DNA of 64,000 nt from Tenrec ecaudatus. Taxonomy: Eukaryota > Chordata > Mammalia > Afrosoricida > Tenrecidae. Below the pieces are notes generated by a model. That model worked only from the letters and a program-made list of their open reading frames with translations. It did no database searches and had not been told where the DNA came from. A program made the translations under genes and the position numbers. Numbering within the stretch: position 1 is the first letter of the stretch; each line of letters opens with the position of its first letter. The stretch spans positions 186,001 through 250,000 of the forward strand of contig NW_027458555.1 in NCBI RefSeq assembly GCF_050624435.1, given 5' to 3'. Positions 11,820 through 23,338 of this stretch are shown piece after piece.

Positions 11820-12892
11820 TAATTCCTAATGCTTCTCTGCAATATGGGTTTTTCATATGTACAGTGAAGTTTTTGGATTCACTAAATCTGTTACTACATT
11901 CCTTACATTCCTAAATCTGTTACTATGTTCCTTACATTCATAAGTCTTCCCTTTACTTTGAGTTGTTATATGGTTAATGAGGTGTTATATGTTATATGTT
12001 ATACTTTGAGTTGTTATATGGTTAATGAGGTGTGAGTATTGAATAAATTAGTTCCTACATTCATTACTGTAATAATGTCTTCTCTCCACTATGAATTCTC
12101 ATATGTTGATTGAGTTCTGAGGAATTATTAAAGGCATTTCCACATTCCTTACACTCATAAAACCTCTGCCCACTGTGAATACTCATATGTATTTTGAGGT
12201 TTGTGGATTGAGTAAATGTTCTCTTGTATTCCTTACACTCATAAGGCCTCTCCCCACTGTGAATTCTCATATGTTGTGTAAAGCTAGCAGATCTAGTAAA
12301 AGTTTTTTCTCAGTCTTTACGTTTATAAGGCCTACTTCCAGTGTAAACTCGCATATGTCTAGTATGAACTGAGGCTCTAAGAAAAGCTTTGCCACATTCC
12401 TCTGCTGTGAGTTTTCAAATGTTGAATGACACATGTGTCTTGAGTAAAAGCCTTCCCACAGTGCTTGCATTCATGAGATTGAGCTCCATTGAAAATTTCA
12501 ATATCATCCGTGAGTGTTGATGGATCTCCATGGAGTTTTCTATATTATTTATTGTCACCTTTGCTTTCTTTTAGAAATTCTATTGTAATGTTCATATTGT
12601 TTTTTCCATTTTTGTTAAACTTGTCAGCATTGAACTGAGTATGAAATTGCTTGTTATGCTGTAGTGAAGGTAAATGCTTGAATGATTTTCCATCCCAAAG
12701 ATGTTCCATGGGATATAAGTGTTCTGGTCTTTTTAATTCAGGAAGAATTCCAATTTGACTGGAGAGCTCATGAATAGTATTTACTTCATATATTCTAGAG
12801 GATATCAAGGGCAAATACTTTCTACTAAAACAAGCAGGTAAAAAGAAGGTTTTTACCATTTTATTATGCCCATAGATAGTAAACATACACAA
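11820..12892 (-). pseudogene. C2H2 zinc-finger array exon of a broken KRAB-ZNF gene
   Basis: Minus-strand frames encode C2H2 fingers with the usual linker (IHSGERPYECKE, IHSGEKT). The best preserved stretch is 12064-12270. There one finger reads CKEYK in place of CxxC and so has lost a zinc-binding cysteine, and the next finger is complete. Fingers at 12267-12470 are frameshifted and contain stops. Upstream on the minus strand, 12545-12892 looks like the spacer between KRAB and fingers (MEHLWDGKSFKH, LPSLQHNKQFHTQFN). Short tandem duplications near 11880-11935 and 11955-12040 further disrupt the 3' end. Intact relatives bind DNA through the fingers and repress transcription through KRAB. This copy cannot encode a full array. 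Confidence 0.75.
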
Positions 12893-15670
12893 TTTATCTC
12901 AATTATCTAACAAATCATAAATTTAAATATCAGATACAATCATAATGGTTGGTGAGTTAATAAAATATGGAGAAATTATATAAGTGGGCATATGAGAAAT
13001 ATATTTAAATATTTAAAAGTAATTCACAGGGATTAAAACTATATATCTGCAATAAATATTTTAAGTGTACTATTAAAATAAATGTTGACACTTTATATTG
13101 AGTGCCATTTCTTTAGTCATAATTTTGGTAATTGAATTAATATATGTATAGGTTATACATTTGTATATGCAACCATATTTGTAATGCATATGCTTTTATA
13201 TTATATTCTAATAGATATATGGATAGAGATATAAGCTGTAATTTAGTCATTCTACTCATTGTGACGCTATAAGGTAGATAGGAATATTAATTTTTATCAG
13301 AACAATAATATCGTATTTCTCATAATGTGTGGTCGATGTGTTAGAACCACTCTCCTTTCAGTTAGCAATGAAATGCTTAATATCATGCACCACAAGCCTT
13401 ATGTTTCTGTGACTGCATATGCATATATACAAACATACATTTATTTTCATCTACAATAACATGAGATGGAATTAAATGTTTTCTGGAATAATTTCTATTT
13501 TTTCATGGATTTTGGTTTGTTGATGTACCAACTATGTCTCAAAATTCACTTTGAGTGGATTATGACTCAGTTCAACACTTCAGGTGCATGTAAAAATTTA
13601 CCCGTAGTTTTCTGAGATGATAGCTTTTCAATGCAGTACAAGGCCTTAGGTTTCTCCCTTGGAACAGGTGGTGGTTTAGAACTGCCAAACTTGTGGTTAG
13701 CAGGCAATATTCAAAGAGCAATTGGCAATTAAACACATCTTAGAAGTTTATCACTAACAATAATGTGTACAGTTTCTAATTAGAAGATCAAATTAAAAAC
13801 TACGGGACACAATGCAGATGTAACACTAATGATGAAAAGTGACTTTTTTTTTCCTTCACCACTACACCAGGTGAATTAGGTGTTGGCTACTAAGACATAG
13901 TGCTGGTGAAAAGAACGTTGATCACCAACTTAATATGAGGTGATCTATATGTGTAGACGGTGTGTTGATTATGCACAGATATTTATTTTATATCATTTAT
14001 ATTTTTACATATTTGTATATATAAACAGCATATTCCTACATGTACATGTAAAGACAGGGTATTATAAGATGATAAGACAATTTTGGCTCTGAGCGGCTTA
14101 TCTGTAAGTATTAAAGAAGGAGATCACCAAAGGATTGATTCTTTAGAGGCACTGGCAGGTTCTGAATTGCCTCATTTTGCTATTAGATGAGTACTTAATC
14201 ATCTACTCTACATGTACTTAAAATGTCAAAATGCTCGCTTCGGTCTCTTTCCTCATACATGTACTTAAATAACATAATATATCCTTCCAACTAAAATCTG
14301 GAGCATTGCTCTCTCTCAAATAAATTACACTCACCTCAAAAGTGGGTTCTTGTTATCTTGCTTTACACTTCCAAGAAACTTACAGATTTTTTGTAATATG
14401 GAGGTACTTGTATCATTTTTCAAGAATCTTACCATTACATTTTCAGTGGTTAGTTTTTTCTTAATCATTAACATATGAGAAGCAGAACCAATTATGCATA
14501 TTGAAGTTCACAGTAGGAAACAAAAAGAACAGCATTATACACAGACAAGAAGTAGCTATGAGACAAGAAATACTTTGTCGTGTAAATATTTTTTGATGTT
14601 TTAACCATGTTCAAAGAGAAATTAGCAATTAAGCATCCTTGAAGATTAACAACAACAGTAACATATGTAGTTTATAATTAGAAGAGCAAATTAAAAAGCT
14701 ATGGTGCACAGGGCAGATGTAACACTAAAGATGAATGTGGTTTTCTTTTCTTTCATGAACACAGGTGTTGTAGTAATGTCTAAAATTAATGAAAACACAA
14801 GGGCAGGCATTTGTGCAGAATGTTCTTGGGCAATTGAGACTTTTACTTACAAATTTATCAAGTAAAATTTCTTCCATAAAGAGTTGGTCAATGCTTTCGT
14901 GACACAATGATCCTGAATGAATTTTCTGCCCTCTCCCATGACATTTCTCTTACTACTCTGAGAGAACAAAATAGATTTTACCAGCATACTGCTCCTGACA
15001 GAAAAAAAAGTCCTATTAACATTTCCCTGAAGCTGTTTCAATACTTTGATTTTTCAAGATTTCAAAAAGTATGCAGGTGTGAATAATTTGCAAAATAAAT
15101 TACTTTTTCCCTTTCAAACATTTAATAAATGCACTAATACTATGGTTACATAGGTGGTACACATTGTGCTGGTAACTGGAACATCAGAAATTTGATATTG
15201 ACATCCTGGTCTGTGGGTGAAAAATGAGATTTTGGCTATTTTTAACTGCATGGGGCTCTTCTTCTGTCACTGTATCAGAGAATGTTCCATTATGATTCGG
15301 TGTTTACCAGTGGCTTATATTCCAGAAGTGGAACACTTCTTCCTTACTACAAGTCTGCTCAGTTGGGAAGTTGCACAGTTGCACAGATACCTGTTTAGCA
15401 TGGGCAATACTGCTAGTATTTGAAATACTTGTGTAGCTTCCATAATAAAATCATGGAAGTTTAATATTGTGCAAAACTGACAGAGTAGTGGCAGACTGTA
15501 ATATGTAGAGATTTGTGATCATGGGAAACTTTGGATATAATCATAACTGAGATAAAATTAACTTTATTGTCATATTTAACCAGGTATCCCTATCCCTTAT
15601 CCCAGTGACGGAGGCAACAATCACCTGTATTTGGTAAATAATGCATTAATTTGAAATAAGCTATTCATAC
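12893..15670 (-). other. Intron-like region of the KRAB-ZNF relic
   Basis: AT-rich DNA lies between the zinc-finger exon and the KRAB-A exon. It contains an antisense SINE at about 13545-13712 and two diverged copies of a roughly 150-bp block at about 13700-13850 and 14610-14760. No KRAB-B exon could be recognised with confidence. Confidence 0.5.
13545..13712 (-). mobile_element. AfroSINE-like SINE, antisense
   Basis: The plus strand ends GGTGGTGGTTTAGAACTGCC followed by AACTTGTGGTTAGCAGG. That is the reverse complement of the tRNA-derived SINE head (GCTAACCACAAG, GTTCTAAACCACC). The 5' part of the plus strand (GATTATGACTCAGTTCAAC) matches the SINE tail. It lies just before the first copy of the intronic duplicated block. 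Confidence 0.6.
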
Positions 15671-15797
15671 CTACTATCACTAAGTTCTTGAAGGTCTCCA
15701 CCATCACATCTCTGTAGAGTTGCTTCTGAGAAACACCCAGCAGTGCCCATCCTTCAGTGGTAAAATCCACGGCCTCACCCTCACCAGTCACTGAGTC
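15671..15797 (-). pseudogene. KRAB-A box exon
   Basis: On the minus strand this 127-bp block, the usual length of a KRAB-A exon, translates as a KRAB A box. It includes [31 protein letters not shown] and [10 protein letters not shown]. The motif W-A-L-L and the LYRDVM core are kept, but the normal FEDVAV part has become GEGEAV. A good donor (GTATGA) follows at 15670-15669. At the acceptor the expected AG is TG (bases 15799-15798), so normal splicing into this exon is likely lost. KRAB-A recruits TRIM28 in working genes. Together with the zinc-finger exon at 11.8-12.9 kb it forms one minus-strand KRAB-ZNF pseudogene. Confidence 0.8.
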
Positions 15798-16399
15798 CAA
15801 AATTAGTCCACATATTCAGCTTCATCTGAGGATTAAGCATTCAAACATGTGTGAAAAGAAAGATGCAGCTTAAAGTGCTGATCAACTTTCATTTGATAAG
15901 GATTTGACAAATGGTTGTGTGTTCCATAAAGTCTACCTTTGGGTTTTGTCATTATTGTCATTCTCGAACCATCTACATTCACTTCTCCAAAGATTTCAAT
16001 TCATCTCATAGACTTACCAATATGAACACCATTCAGAATTTGTGCGCAAAACTTCCATTACCTTTAATTCTCTTTTCTACTAACTTTGTGACACGTCCGC
16101 CAGTTGATTACATAGCAAACATCACTGCCCATTTGGACTGTCCAATGTCCATCTGTATCCTATAGTAATAGTTTATGATAGAAACTCTCTACTATAAACA
16201 CCATCGTCTACATTATATTTTTTCTGTGTGTGGGTGTGGAGCAACACCTTCCATAGCAAATAATTGAATATATAGTTTAAAAACAAGTTAATTTGGAAAT
16301 ATTAACTAGAGATACTGAAGACTGGAAACTTGTTTGTTTTAGGGCTTTTATCAACCATTTGAGGAGCTATCATGACATCAACAAATGAAGGAGCTGGGA
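15798..16399. other. Intergenic DNA between KRAB-ZNF and RPS26 relics
   Basis: No gene or repeat was recognised. An upstream exon of the KRAB-ZNF gene would be expected on this side, but I could not identify one. Confidence 0.35.
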
Positions 16400-16860
16400 C
16401 TGCCCTTTCTCTCACATCCTCTCTTCAGAGATGAAAAAGGAAAGACATAACAATGGTCATGCCAAGAAAGCCACTGGCTGCAGACACACTATTTGCTGCA
16501 TGAACTGTGCCTGCTGTGAGCCCAGAGACCAGGCCATGAAGAACTTTGTAATAGAGAACAATGTAGACCACAGCCTTCAGAGACATTTCCATAGCGAATG
16601 CCTTAGTGCATATATGCTTCCCAAGCTGTATGGGAAGTCATGTTATTTTGTGAGTTGTGCTACTCACAGCAAGGTTGTCAGGAACCAGTGACTTGAATCC
16701 CAGAACCTTCACATGAAGTCTAAACCTTCCCACCCCATTTTACACCTACAGGTACAGTCCGACGACCATCTCCAAAGCCTAAGCAAAGATTAGAAGCTGA
16801 AGGGAAACAAACCTGAAAAAAAGGGAAACTGTTCTTTAAAAACAAAAGAAAGAAAGAAAC
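16400..16860 (+). pseudogene. RPS26: RPS26 processed pseudogene
   Basis: An intronless copy of the ribosomal protein S26 mRNA starts with ATG at 16431. Recognisable segments are RHNNGHAKKATG, CMNCACCEPRDQAMKNFVIE, YMLPKLYGKSCYFVSCATH and SKVVRNQ. The frame stops at 16689-16691, about residue 87 of roughly 115. Similarity to the proline-rich C-terminus continues past the stop to about 16785. One of the four zinc-binding cysteines is replaced (YFVSC). A 3'-UTR-like segment and an A-rich tract (AAAGAAAGAAAG) follow. It is clearly non-functional. No convincing target-site duplication was found. Confidence 0.85.
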
Positions 16861-17603
16861 AAATTGCATAAAAAATTCAAATGTACTGTACAGTATTATG
16901 GATAAACAATGTTTCAATAACTGACTGAATATTAATTAATATGATTAAACAAACACATTGGGAATTGTCTATGTTCCCAAATTTGGAAAACAAGTACTTG
17001 TCTGCAGACTGGTCGATGTGCATATTAATGTGAATTCTACAAAAGAGACATTTAAATTAACTCTCAAATTTTAAAACTATTATCATTATGACACAAATAT
17101 AAAATGATGCTAAAATAACTCAGAGACACCTTTAATTCCAGATCAACGGAACTGCCAGGAATCCAAGATGGATGTAGAACTTCTGAAATTTGTGGTGATA
17201 TCAGATGGTTGTTATATATGATCTAGTAAGATAATACCATAAAAATGCTGGTCTGTCTTTTGGCACTTATAAGCATCCTTAATGTGAAAAATAGTGCAAG
17301 CTATTCAAACAGAATAATGGGATGTTGTTGGGTAATTTAAAATCAGTAAAGATACTATTTTTTTAAATCTGGAAAACTAGGCATAATAAAAAACATGGTA
17401 TCAAGATGGAAGAAAATCAAATTAATAACATATGACAAAGAGGTATTTCTTGATTAAAGTTGATAGAATGTAAAGAGATTACTAAGGAAGATCCCAGACT
17501 ATAGCCTTGAGTATTGATTCAAAAACAGAACAAAGAAAATTAAATTCTTACAACTGAACCAATAAAGAGCATTCCTAATAGTTTGAGCATAATTTTAAAT
17601 CAA
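16861..17603. other. Intergenic DNA, nothing recognised
   Basis: AT-rich sequence between the RPS26 pseudogene and the L1 3' end, with no coding similarity. Confidence 0.4.
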
Positions 17604-18384
17604 GATTTTTATTTATGCACAAGTGGCATAGGGGAAAAGGTAGTGTATACAAACATTCCTGGGCAAGGTCTAGGTAGTATGGCAGGGGTCAGACCAAATC
17701 TAGGGATACATATGGAAGCCAATTCAAAATGAGAGGGCAAAGGGAAAAAAAAAAGGACAACGGGGTACTAACCCACCAAAGGGGAGGGTATTGTTTATCT
17801 CCACAGGGAAAGAGGGGCCAGACTTCAGCCCGGTGCTCCATGACACGAATGAAACATACTAGCATGAAGAAGGGAACCAATAGAGAGGTTTGAGGGGTGG
17901 GCCACAATCCCAACTACCTGGACAGTCTCCCCCCCCCCCCCCCGCCAAGAAGAATGTACTTCAGAGGACCACACTGAAACTACAGCTCAGGGAAAGGGAC
18001 ATGTCTCATCAGAGCACACAGGTGCAAAGGAAGGAGGTGCAAGGGAGAGCAGGGCACATGCTGGGCCACCAAGTCCTGAGGACGATATTCCAGCTCAGAG
18101 CAGCCAATGCATAGAGAGGTCCATAGGGCTGGCCCCACTACGCGGCACAACATCCTTCACTGACCCATAGCATGATGGGGAACAACACTGGAGACACTGG
18201 GAATTGTGTCCAATCTGACCCCACCACACCGAGGCAAAACACTAAAGGTGTGTGACAGAACAACAAGGGGAGCAGAACATTGAGTCCCAAGGGAATATAA
18301 AAAATAGACTTTGGGGCCAGGAGTGGCACCTCATCACACTCCACCAGAAAACACTCCTAAAGGTCAACAAACAGACCTTGAACT

Positions 18385-18392
18385 ATTTACAG
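18385..18392 (+). repeat. Left 8-bp target-site duplication of a SPIN-like hAT
   Basis: ATTTACAG is repeated exactly at 18599-18606. Eight bases is the hallmark duplication length for hAT transposons. Confidence 0.9.
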
Positions 18393-18598
18393 CAGTGGTT
18401 CTCAACCTTCCTAATGCCACGACCCTCTAATACAGTTTCTCATGTTGTGGTGACCCCCCCCCCAAGCCATAGAATTATTTTTGTTGCTACTTCATAACTA
18501 TAGTTTTGCTAGTGTTGTGAATTGGGCGACTCCTGTGGCAGTGTCGTTCGATCCCCCACCCCCCCAAGGAGTCACGACCCACAAGTTGAGAACTGCTG
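18393..18598 (-). mobile_element. Complete SPIN-like non-autonomous hAT transposon
   Basis: The 206-bp element has terminal inverted repeats CAGTGGTTCTCAACCTT at the left and AAGTTGAGAACTGCTG at the right. They are flanked by exact 8-bp duplications. Terminal sequence and the internal GTTGTGGTGACC stretch match the non-autonomous SPIN family. That family was described as horizontally transferred into several tetrapods, including tenrec. It carries no transposase. It sits inside an L1 3' UTR, so it inserted after that L1 fragment. Confidence 0.85.
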
Positions 18599-18606
18599 AT
18601 TTACAG
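18599..18606 (+). repeat. Right 8-bp target-site duplication of a SPIN-like hAT
   Basis: Exact ATTTACAG copy matching 18385-18392. Confidence 0.9.
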
Positions 18607-18752
18607 GCTTTTCTTTTTGTTATTTCGTTTCTTTTGTTGCTTTGCTTTGTACTGTCTTATTTTTTGTGCATATTATTATCTATGTAGGTCTATCTAGATA
18701 AGGTAGGTAGGACAAAGAATCTGGAGGAAAAAACAATGGAACTGGCAGTTCC

Positions 18753-18782
18753 GGGGGTATCTGGGAGAGGGGGATTTGGGGG
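18753..18782 (+). other. G-quadruplex motif in the L1 3' UTR
   Basis: Four G-runs occur on the L1 sense strand (GGGGG, GGG, GGGGG, GGGGG) with loops of three to five bases. The equivalent position in the full-length L1 (43653-43683, minus strand) also has four G-runs. G-quadruplex motifs are known in the 3' UTRs of other mammalian L1 lineages. Confidence 0.65.
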
Positions 18783-19365
18783 AAAGGAAATATGTGTTAA
18801 CAAATGCAGGGGCAAAGGAACCAAAATCAATGGCAAGGAGGGAATGGGAGACCAGGTAGGCCTTGACAAAGAGCAAAGTAACTAAGAGGAATTACTGAAA
18901 CCCAAATGAAGTCTGAGAATGAGAGTGGGACATGAGGAAAGGAATAGAAAATAGAGCAAATAACTAGGAGGCAAAGGGCATTTAGAGATATCTAAATACA
19001 GACATGTATACATGTAAATATGTTTATATATGATGATGTGCATATATTTATAGTTTTAGTATTAAATTAGCAGATGGACATTGGGCTTCTACTCAATGCC
19101 AGAACATTTTGTTCTGTTAAACTGGCATTCCATGATGCTCACCTTCCTGACAAGATCACTGAAGACAAAGCGGTATATAAGCAAATGTGGTAAAGAAAGC
19201 TTAAGATGACCGGGTATCAGAAGATATAACGTCTGGCATCTCAAAGGCTTGAAGATAAACAAGCTGCCATCTAGCTCAGAAGCAATAAAGCCCACATGGA
19301 AGAAGCACAACAACCTGTGTGATCACAAGTTGTCAATGGAATCAGGCATCAGAAATCAAAGGGGG

Positions 19366-19411
19366 AAAATCATATCATTGTGAATGAGGGGGAGTTCGGA
19401 GTGGAGACCCA
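19366..19411 (+). repeat. Left arm of an exact 46-bp inverted repeat
   Basis: This arm, ending GGAGTTCGGAGTGGAGACCCA, is the exact reverse complement of 19731-19776. It carries a GTTCGG variant that other L1 tails read as GTGCGG. Confidence 0.85.
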
Positions 19412-19730
19412 AGGTCCATCTGTAGGCAACTGGACATCCCCTTACAGAGGGTTGTGAGAGGAAAGCAGCCAGTCAGTATGCAGTATACCACTGAAGAAAC
19501 ATACAACTTTCATCTAGCTCTTTATTGTTCCTCCCCCCTACTACCATGATCCCAATTCTACCTTTGAAACCTGGCTAGACCAGAGGATGTACACTGGTAC
19601 GGATAAGAACTGGAAACACAGGGAATCCAGGAGAGATAAACCCGTCAGGACAAATAATGAGAGTAGCGATACCATGAGGATAAGGGGAAGGTGGGATAGA
19701 AAGAGGGAACCAATCACAATCATATGGGTC

Positions 19731-20190
19731 TGGGTCTCCACTCCGAACTCCCCCTCATTCACAATGATATGATTTTTTCCCTTGGCATCAGCTGTTCATT
19801 TTCCCCTCCTTCCCTGTTCCCCCCTCCCTTATGAACACTTGATAATTTATAAATTAATATTACTTTGTTATATCTTACACAGTCCATCATCTCCCTTCAC
19901 CCACTTTTCTGTTGTCCATCCCCCAGGGAGGAGGTTATATGTAGATCCTTGTGATCAGCTCCCACTTCCTACCCACTCCTCCCTCCCGGTATCACCACTC
20001 TCACCACTGATCCTGAGGGGTTCATCTGTCCTGGATTCCCTGTGTTTCCAGTTCCCATCTGCACCACTGTGCATACTGTGGTCTAACCAGGTTTTCAAGG
20101 TAGAATTGGTATCATGATAATGGGGTGGGGTGGGGGAGGAGGAAGTGTTTAAGAACTAGAAGAAAGTTGTGAGTTTAATTATTGCTACCC
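19731..20190 (-). mobile_element. Inverted and rearranged L1 3'-UTR pieces
   Basis: Two blocks in the opposite direction follow the plus-strand fragment. 19731-19776 is an exact inverted copy of 19366-19411. 19777-20190 is a reversed block from a later part of the 3' UTR, from a GCTGATGCCAAGG-type junction out to a GGGTAGCAATAATT-like end. The order does not fit a simple single insertion. Inversion or template switching during target-primed reverse transcription is the likely source. Confidence 0.65.
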
Positions 20191-22284
20191 TGAAAAAAAA
20201 GTTTTTATTTTATTTGGATCCATAATCTGTGGCAAAAACTGTCAATAAATCCAAAAACATATTTTATTGGAGAAAATCTTCTGCAAAGGATCCACTTAAA
20301 GTGTTGAAATCAACACGGGGAGCTTGGCTCAAACCAGACCATGGTATATTCATTACAACATATCCAATATTTTTAAAGTGGACAATGAGTAAAGCTAAAA
20401 ATTAATTTATTTTAATTGTTGTGTTATTTGTGCAGAATATTGACTACACCACAGACAGGAAGAAGAATAAACAAATCTATCTTGGATGGAGCACTAATGA
20501 AACATTTGGCTGCTAACTGCTCAGTCAGTAGTTTAAAACTTCCAGCCACTTCACTGGAGAAAAATAAGACTTTCTATTCCCACACATAGTTCCAGTGTAA
20601 GAAACCCATGGGGACAGCTCTACCCTCTCCTTTTAGGCTGTAATGACTTTCAGTCCTTTCTATCACAGTGAGTTTGTATTTTTGTCTCTTAGAAGAAGTT
20701 CAGGAAAAATGTCATTAAAATCAAAGATGTTGAGGTATTATTCCCTCATACATGGGACATATTACAGGAATGGAATAGTCCAGAGAAAAGAACATGGTTT
20801 TTTGTTTAAGTTTAACAAAAAATAGAACCATCTTCAATGGCTGTATTTTAACAATAGAGTGTACTTTAACAATACAGGGGCTAATTATGTCAGGCATTGT
20901 GGAGATAGTGAAAGACAAGGCAGGATTTCCTTCTGTTGTGCAAAGGGTCATTAGGAATGAGGAGTGCATCTACCAACCTAAGTATCACCATCCATAAAAA
21001 AATAATTCCCACATATTGACCAACTGGATACATTGCCATCAGATTCATTCTGTTAATGAAGCCCTTATACGATTACATTTCTAAACCGTGAAAGAGCTCA
21101 AGCTCCCATTTTCAGAAATCTATAGAAAATGTTTGACTGAATGAAGTGAATAAAGAAGACTGTAGGGCTGAAGAAATGCTGACACTAGACAAACAGATAA
21201 TCCATGTCCTCTGGTAGAGCTTTATATCCAGACTCTACTCAGGAAGTTCTGTTGCCCATCCCAATGGACCAAGTCCCAAACTAGGAGGTTGACGCCTTAC
21301 ATAACCAGTACCAAGTCATAGAAGGAAAATCATCCCAGTAATCCAGTGGATTAAACCATATATCCATTTGATAGCAATAGCTATCACGAAGCTTTATGAA
21401 GCCCCGTCTTTGTTCCCCTACCCTGCCATGCTCTTACATTATAGACAACCCTCAGCTATTGGACATAGTGTTCCCCACAAGTCCTATCTAACCTTTATCT
21501 GGATAATGAAAATACCCTAGGCATCTTTAATACCATTTTGTAGCTCAAGCTTCTTGAAGTCAAATTAATGCATTCTTTACATACAAGAAGCAGAAGTCTA
21601 GAAAGTTTGGAGTTGGTTGAATGAATTTGGTTCACACACCAGCCAAATGTTGATAGCTTTCCTGGTCGTGCATAAACGTGAAAGATAGTATTCCCAGGTT
21701 TTAGCTCCCTCAACTGGACGGTATTTCTCTCTGGCAAATCTGTGACCTGAAACTTAGCAGTAGATAATGTTGATTAGGGCATGTCAGTTTCTTGGCCTAC
21801 ACTTCTTACCCTAAGTGGTTCCTTGTGGCCTCAAAATAATGCTCCAATCTGAGTGTTTGCATTAAATACAGGACCCACTCTAAATTGAGGGTACTCTGTT
21901 TTCTTCAGCCTCCTTTGTTGGCATTCATGTCAGACAGGAGATATTTCTTCATCTCAGAGGATGAATTCATTCCAGGTCTTCCCAAAATGAAAACAGTGAA
22001 TCTGAAGTCCTATATAGACTTGGGAATTTAATGCTTATGTTGAGGATTGATCTATATTGTTAAAGGTTGACCTACAGCATTAAACCACACAGATGAATTT
22101 GATATCACCTTAGGTGATTTTTCAGGCACAGCATATTATTTCTGTCCAAGTCAATGAACTCACTGTGTCAATTGTTTTTGTGCCATTAGAACACCAGTTT
22201 GTACTTAAAAAGCAATTTAGAAAAGTATGATATGTGATCAATAGTTTTGTTGCTGTTGTTATTTATTGTGGACTGTTTCTAGTA
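20191..22284. other. Intergenic DNA with one SINE
   Basis: Apart from the SINE at 20488-20655, no gene or classified repeat was recognised in this AT-rich stretch. Confidence 0.4.
20488..20655 (+). mobile_element. AfroSINE-like SINE
   Basis: The block shows the expected order of parts: a tRNA-like head (TTGGCTGCTAACTGCTCAGT), a middle (GAGAAAAATAAGACTTTCTA) and the GTGTAAGAAACCCATGGGGA part of the tail. It is diverged, so it is an old copy. Confidence 0.6.
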
Positions 22285-22296
22285 AGAATTATTTCT
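22285..22296 (+). repeat. Left target-site duplication of an L1 tail
   Basis: AGAATTATTTCT is repeated exactly at 22614-22625. Confidence 0.8.
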
Positions 22297-22613
22297 CTTT
22301 TTAAAAACCATTTTATTGGGGGCTCATACAATTCTCAAAATCCATACATACATTCATTTGTCAAGCACATTTTTACATGTGTTGCCATCATAATTCTCAA
22401 AACATTTGCTTTCTACTTGAGCCCTTCGCATCAGTTCTTCAGTTTTCCCCCTCCTTCCCACCTTCTCCCTCCCTAAAGAAATCTTGATAATTTATAAATT
22501 ATAATTATTTTGTCATATCTTACACTATCTGATGTCTCCCTTCTCCCACTTTTCTGTTGTCCATCTCCCAGGGAGGAGGTTATATGTAGATCTTTATAAT
22601 CCATTGCCCTTTT
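22297..22613 (-). mobile_element. Short L1 3' end
   Basis: A 317-bp copy of the L1 3' terminus in reverse orientation. It starts with TTTTTAAAAACCATTTTATT and ends inside the GTTATATGTAGATC region. It is flanked by an exact 12-bp duplication. Confidence 0.8.
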
Positions 22614-22625
22614 AGAATTATTTCT
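22614..22625 (+). repeat. Right target-site duplication of an L1 tail
   Basis: Exact AGAATTATTTCT copy matching 22285-22296. Confidence 0.8.
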
Positions 22626-23322
22626 TAACATTTATGTTTAGTTTATCTTTATACTTCATTATCTGAATATAACACAAACAATCCCTTGCTTTCCAGAACT
22701 TGGAAAGATTTTTAAAGAAAATTCCCCCAATATTTTAATGATCGTTTAACTAAAGAATCAGAAATTATTTATATGTATTTTAAGTAGTAGTCACACACTT
22801 GCTCATGTTTCTTTCTTTCCCACTATCTCATCCAACTAATTCCTATACTTTTATTTGTTGATTCCAATGCAAATGTTTCTCTTACTGTGACATTCCAACA
22901 GATTCTGAGTTTTTCATCAAAGTTCATCCTGCTTCAAGCTCCTTGTATCCCATGGAAACTGTATAATATTGACAGTGTGTGAACAAATGTGTATGGTAGG
23001 TAGAGCACATTTAGAAGCCCATAGTAATAGAGTGTGGTACCACAGTAGAGGGTCACAACCAGTGAAAGCTGTTTTAGAGATGGAAAACAAGAGATAAAAG
23101 GAAATAAGCAGGACATACTAGAGGGGACTTGGCTAAGGCAGAGACAACCTTAACAAGAACTCAAGCCCAGAGGGAGGTGTATTTCCTAGTCTCTACAGCT
23201 CTTGTGTTTAAGGATGCCCAATGTTAAAGCTTTTGTGAAAGATAGCACATTACCAATAAGGAATGACAAGGTGTAGGTAGACAGACGATGCTAAGAGTAA
23301 AGGTGAATGAAGGAAAAAGCTT
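22626..23322. other. Intergenic DNA, nothing recognised
   Basis: No gene or repeat family was recognised. Confidence 0.4.
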
Positions 23323-23338
23323 AAAAGTACATGAGATG
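23323..23338 (+). repeat. Left target-site duplication of an L1 tail
   Basis: AAAAGTACATGAGATG is repeated exactly at 24698-24713. Confidence 0.9.

Larger units (their letters stand above)
17604..19730 (+). mobile_element. Long L1 3'-UTR fragment, interrupted by a SPIN-like element
   Basis: The fragment starts at the same point where the ORF2 frame has just ended in the 63.9-kb copy (CAAGTGGCATAGGGGAAAAG). It runs through the poly-C and G-rich parts of the L1 3' UTR and then into the segment shared by all L1 tails. It is interrupted at 18393-18598 by a hAT element. It has one copy of the 240-bp module. Sequence direction flips at 19731. This fragment shows that the proximal and distal 3'-UTR parts are one unit in older copies as well as in the full-length L1. 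Confidence 0.8.
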
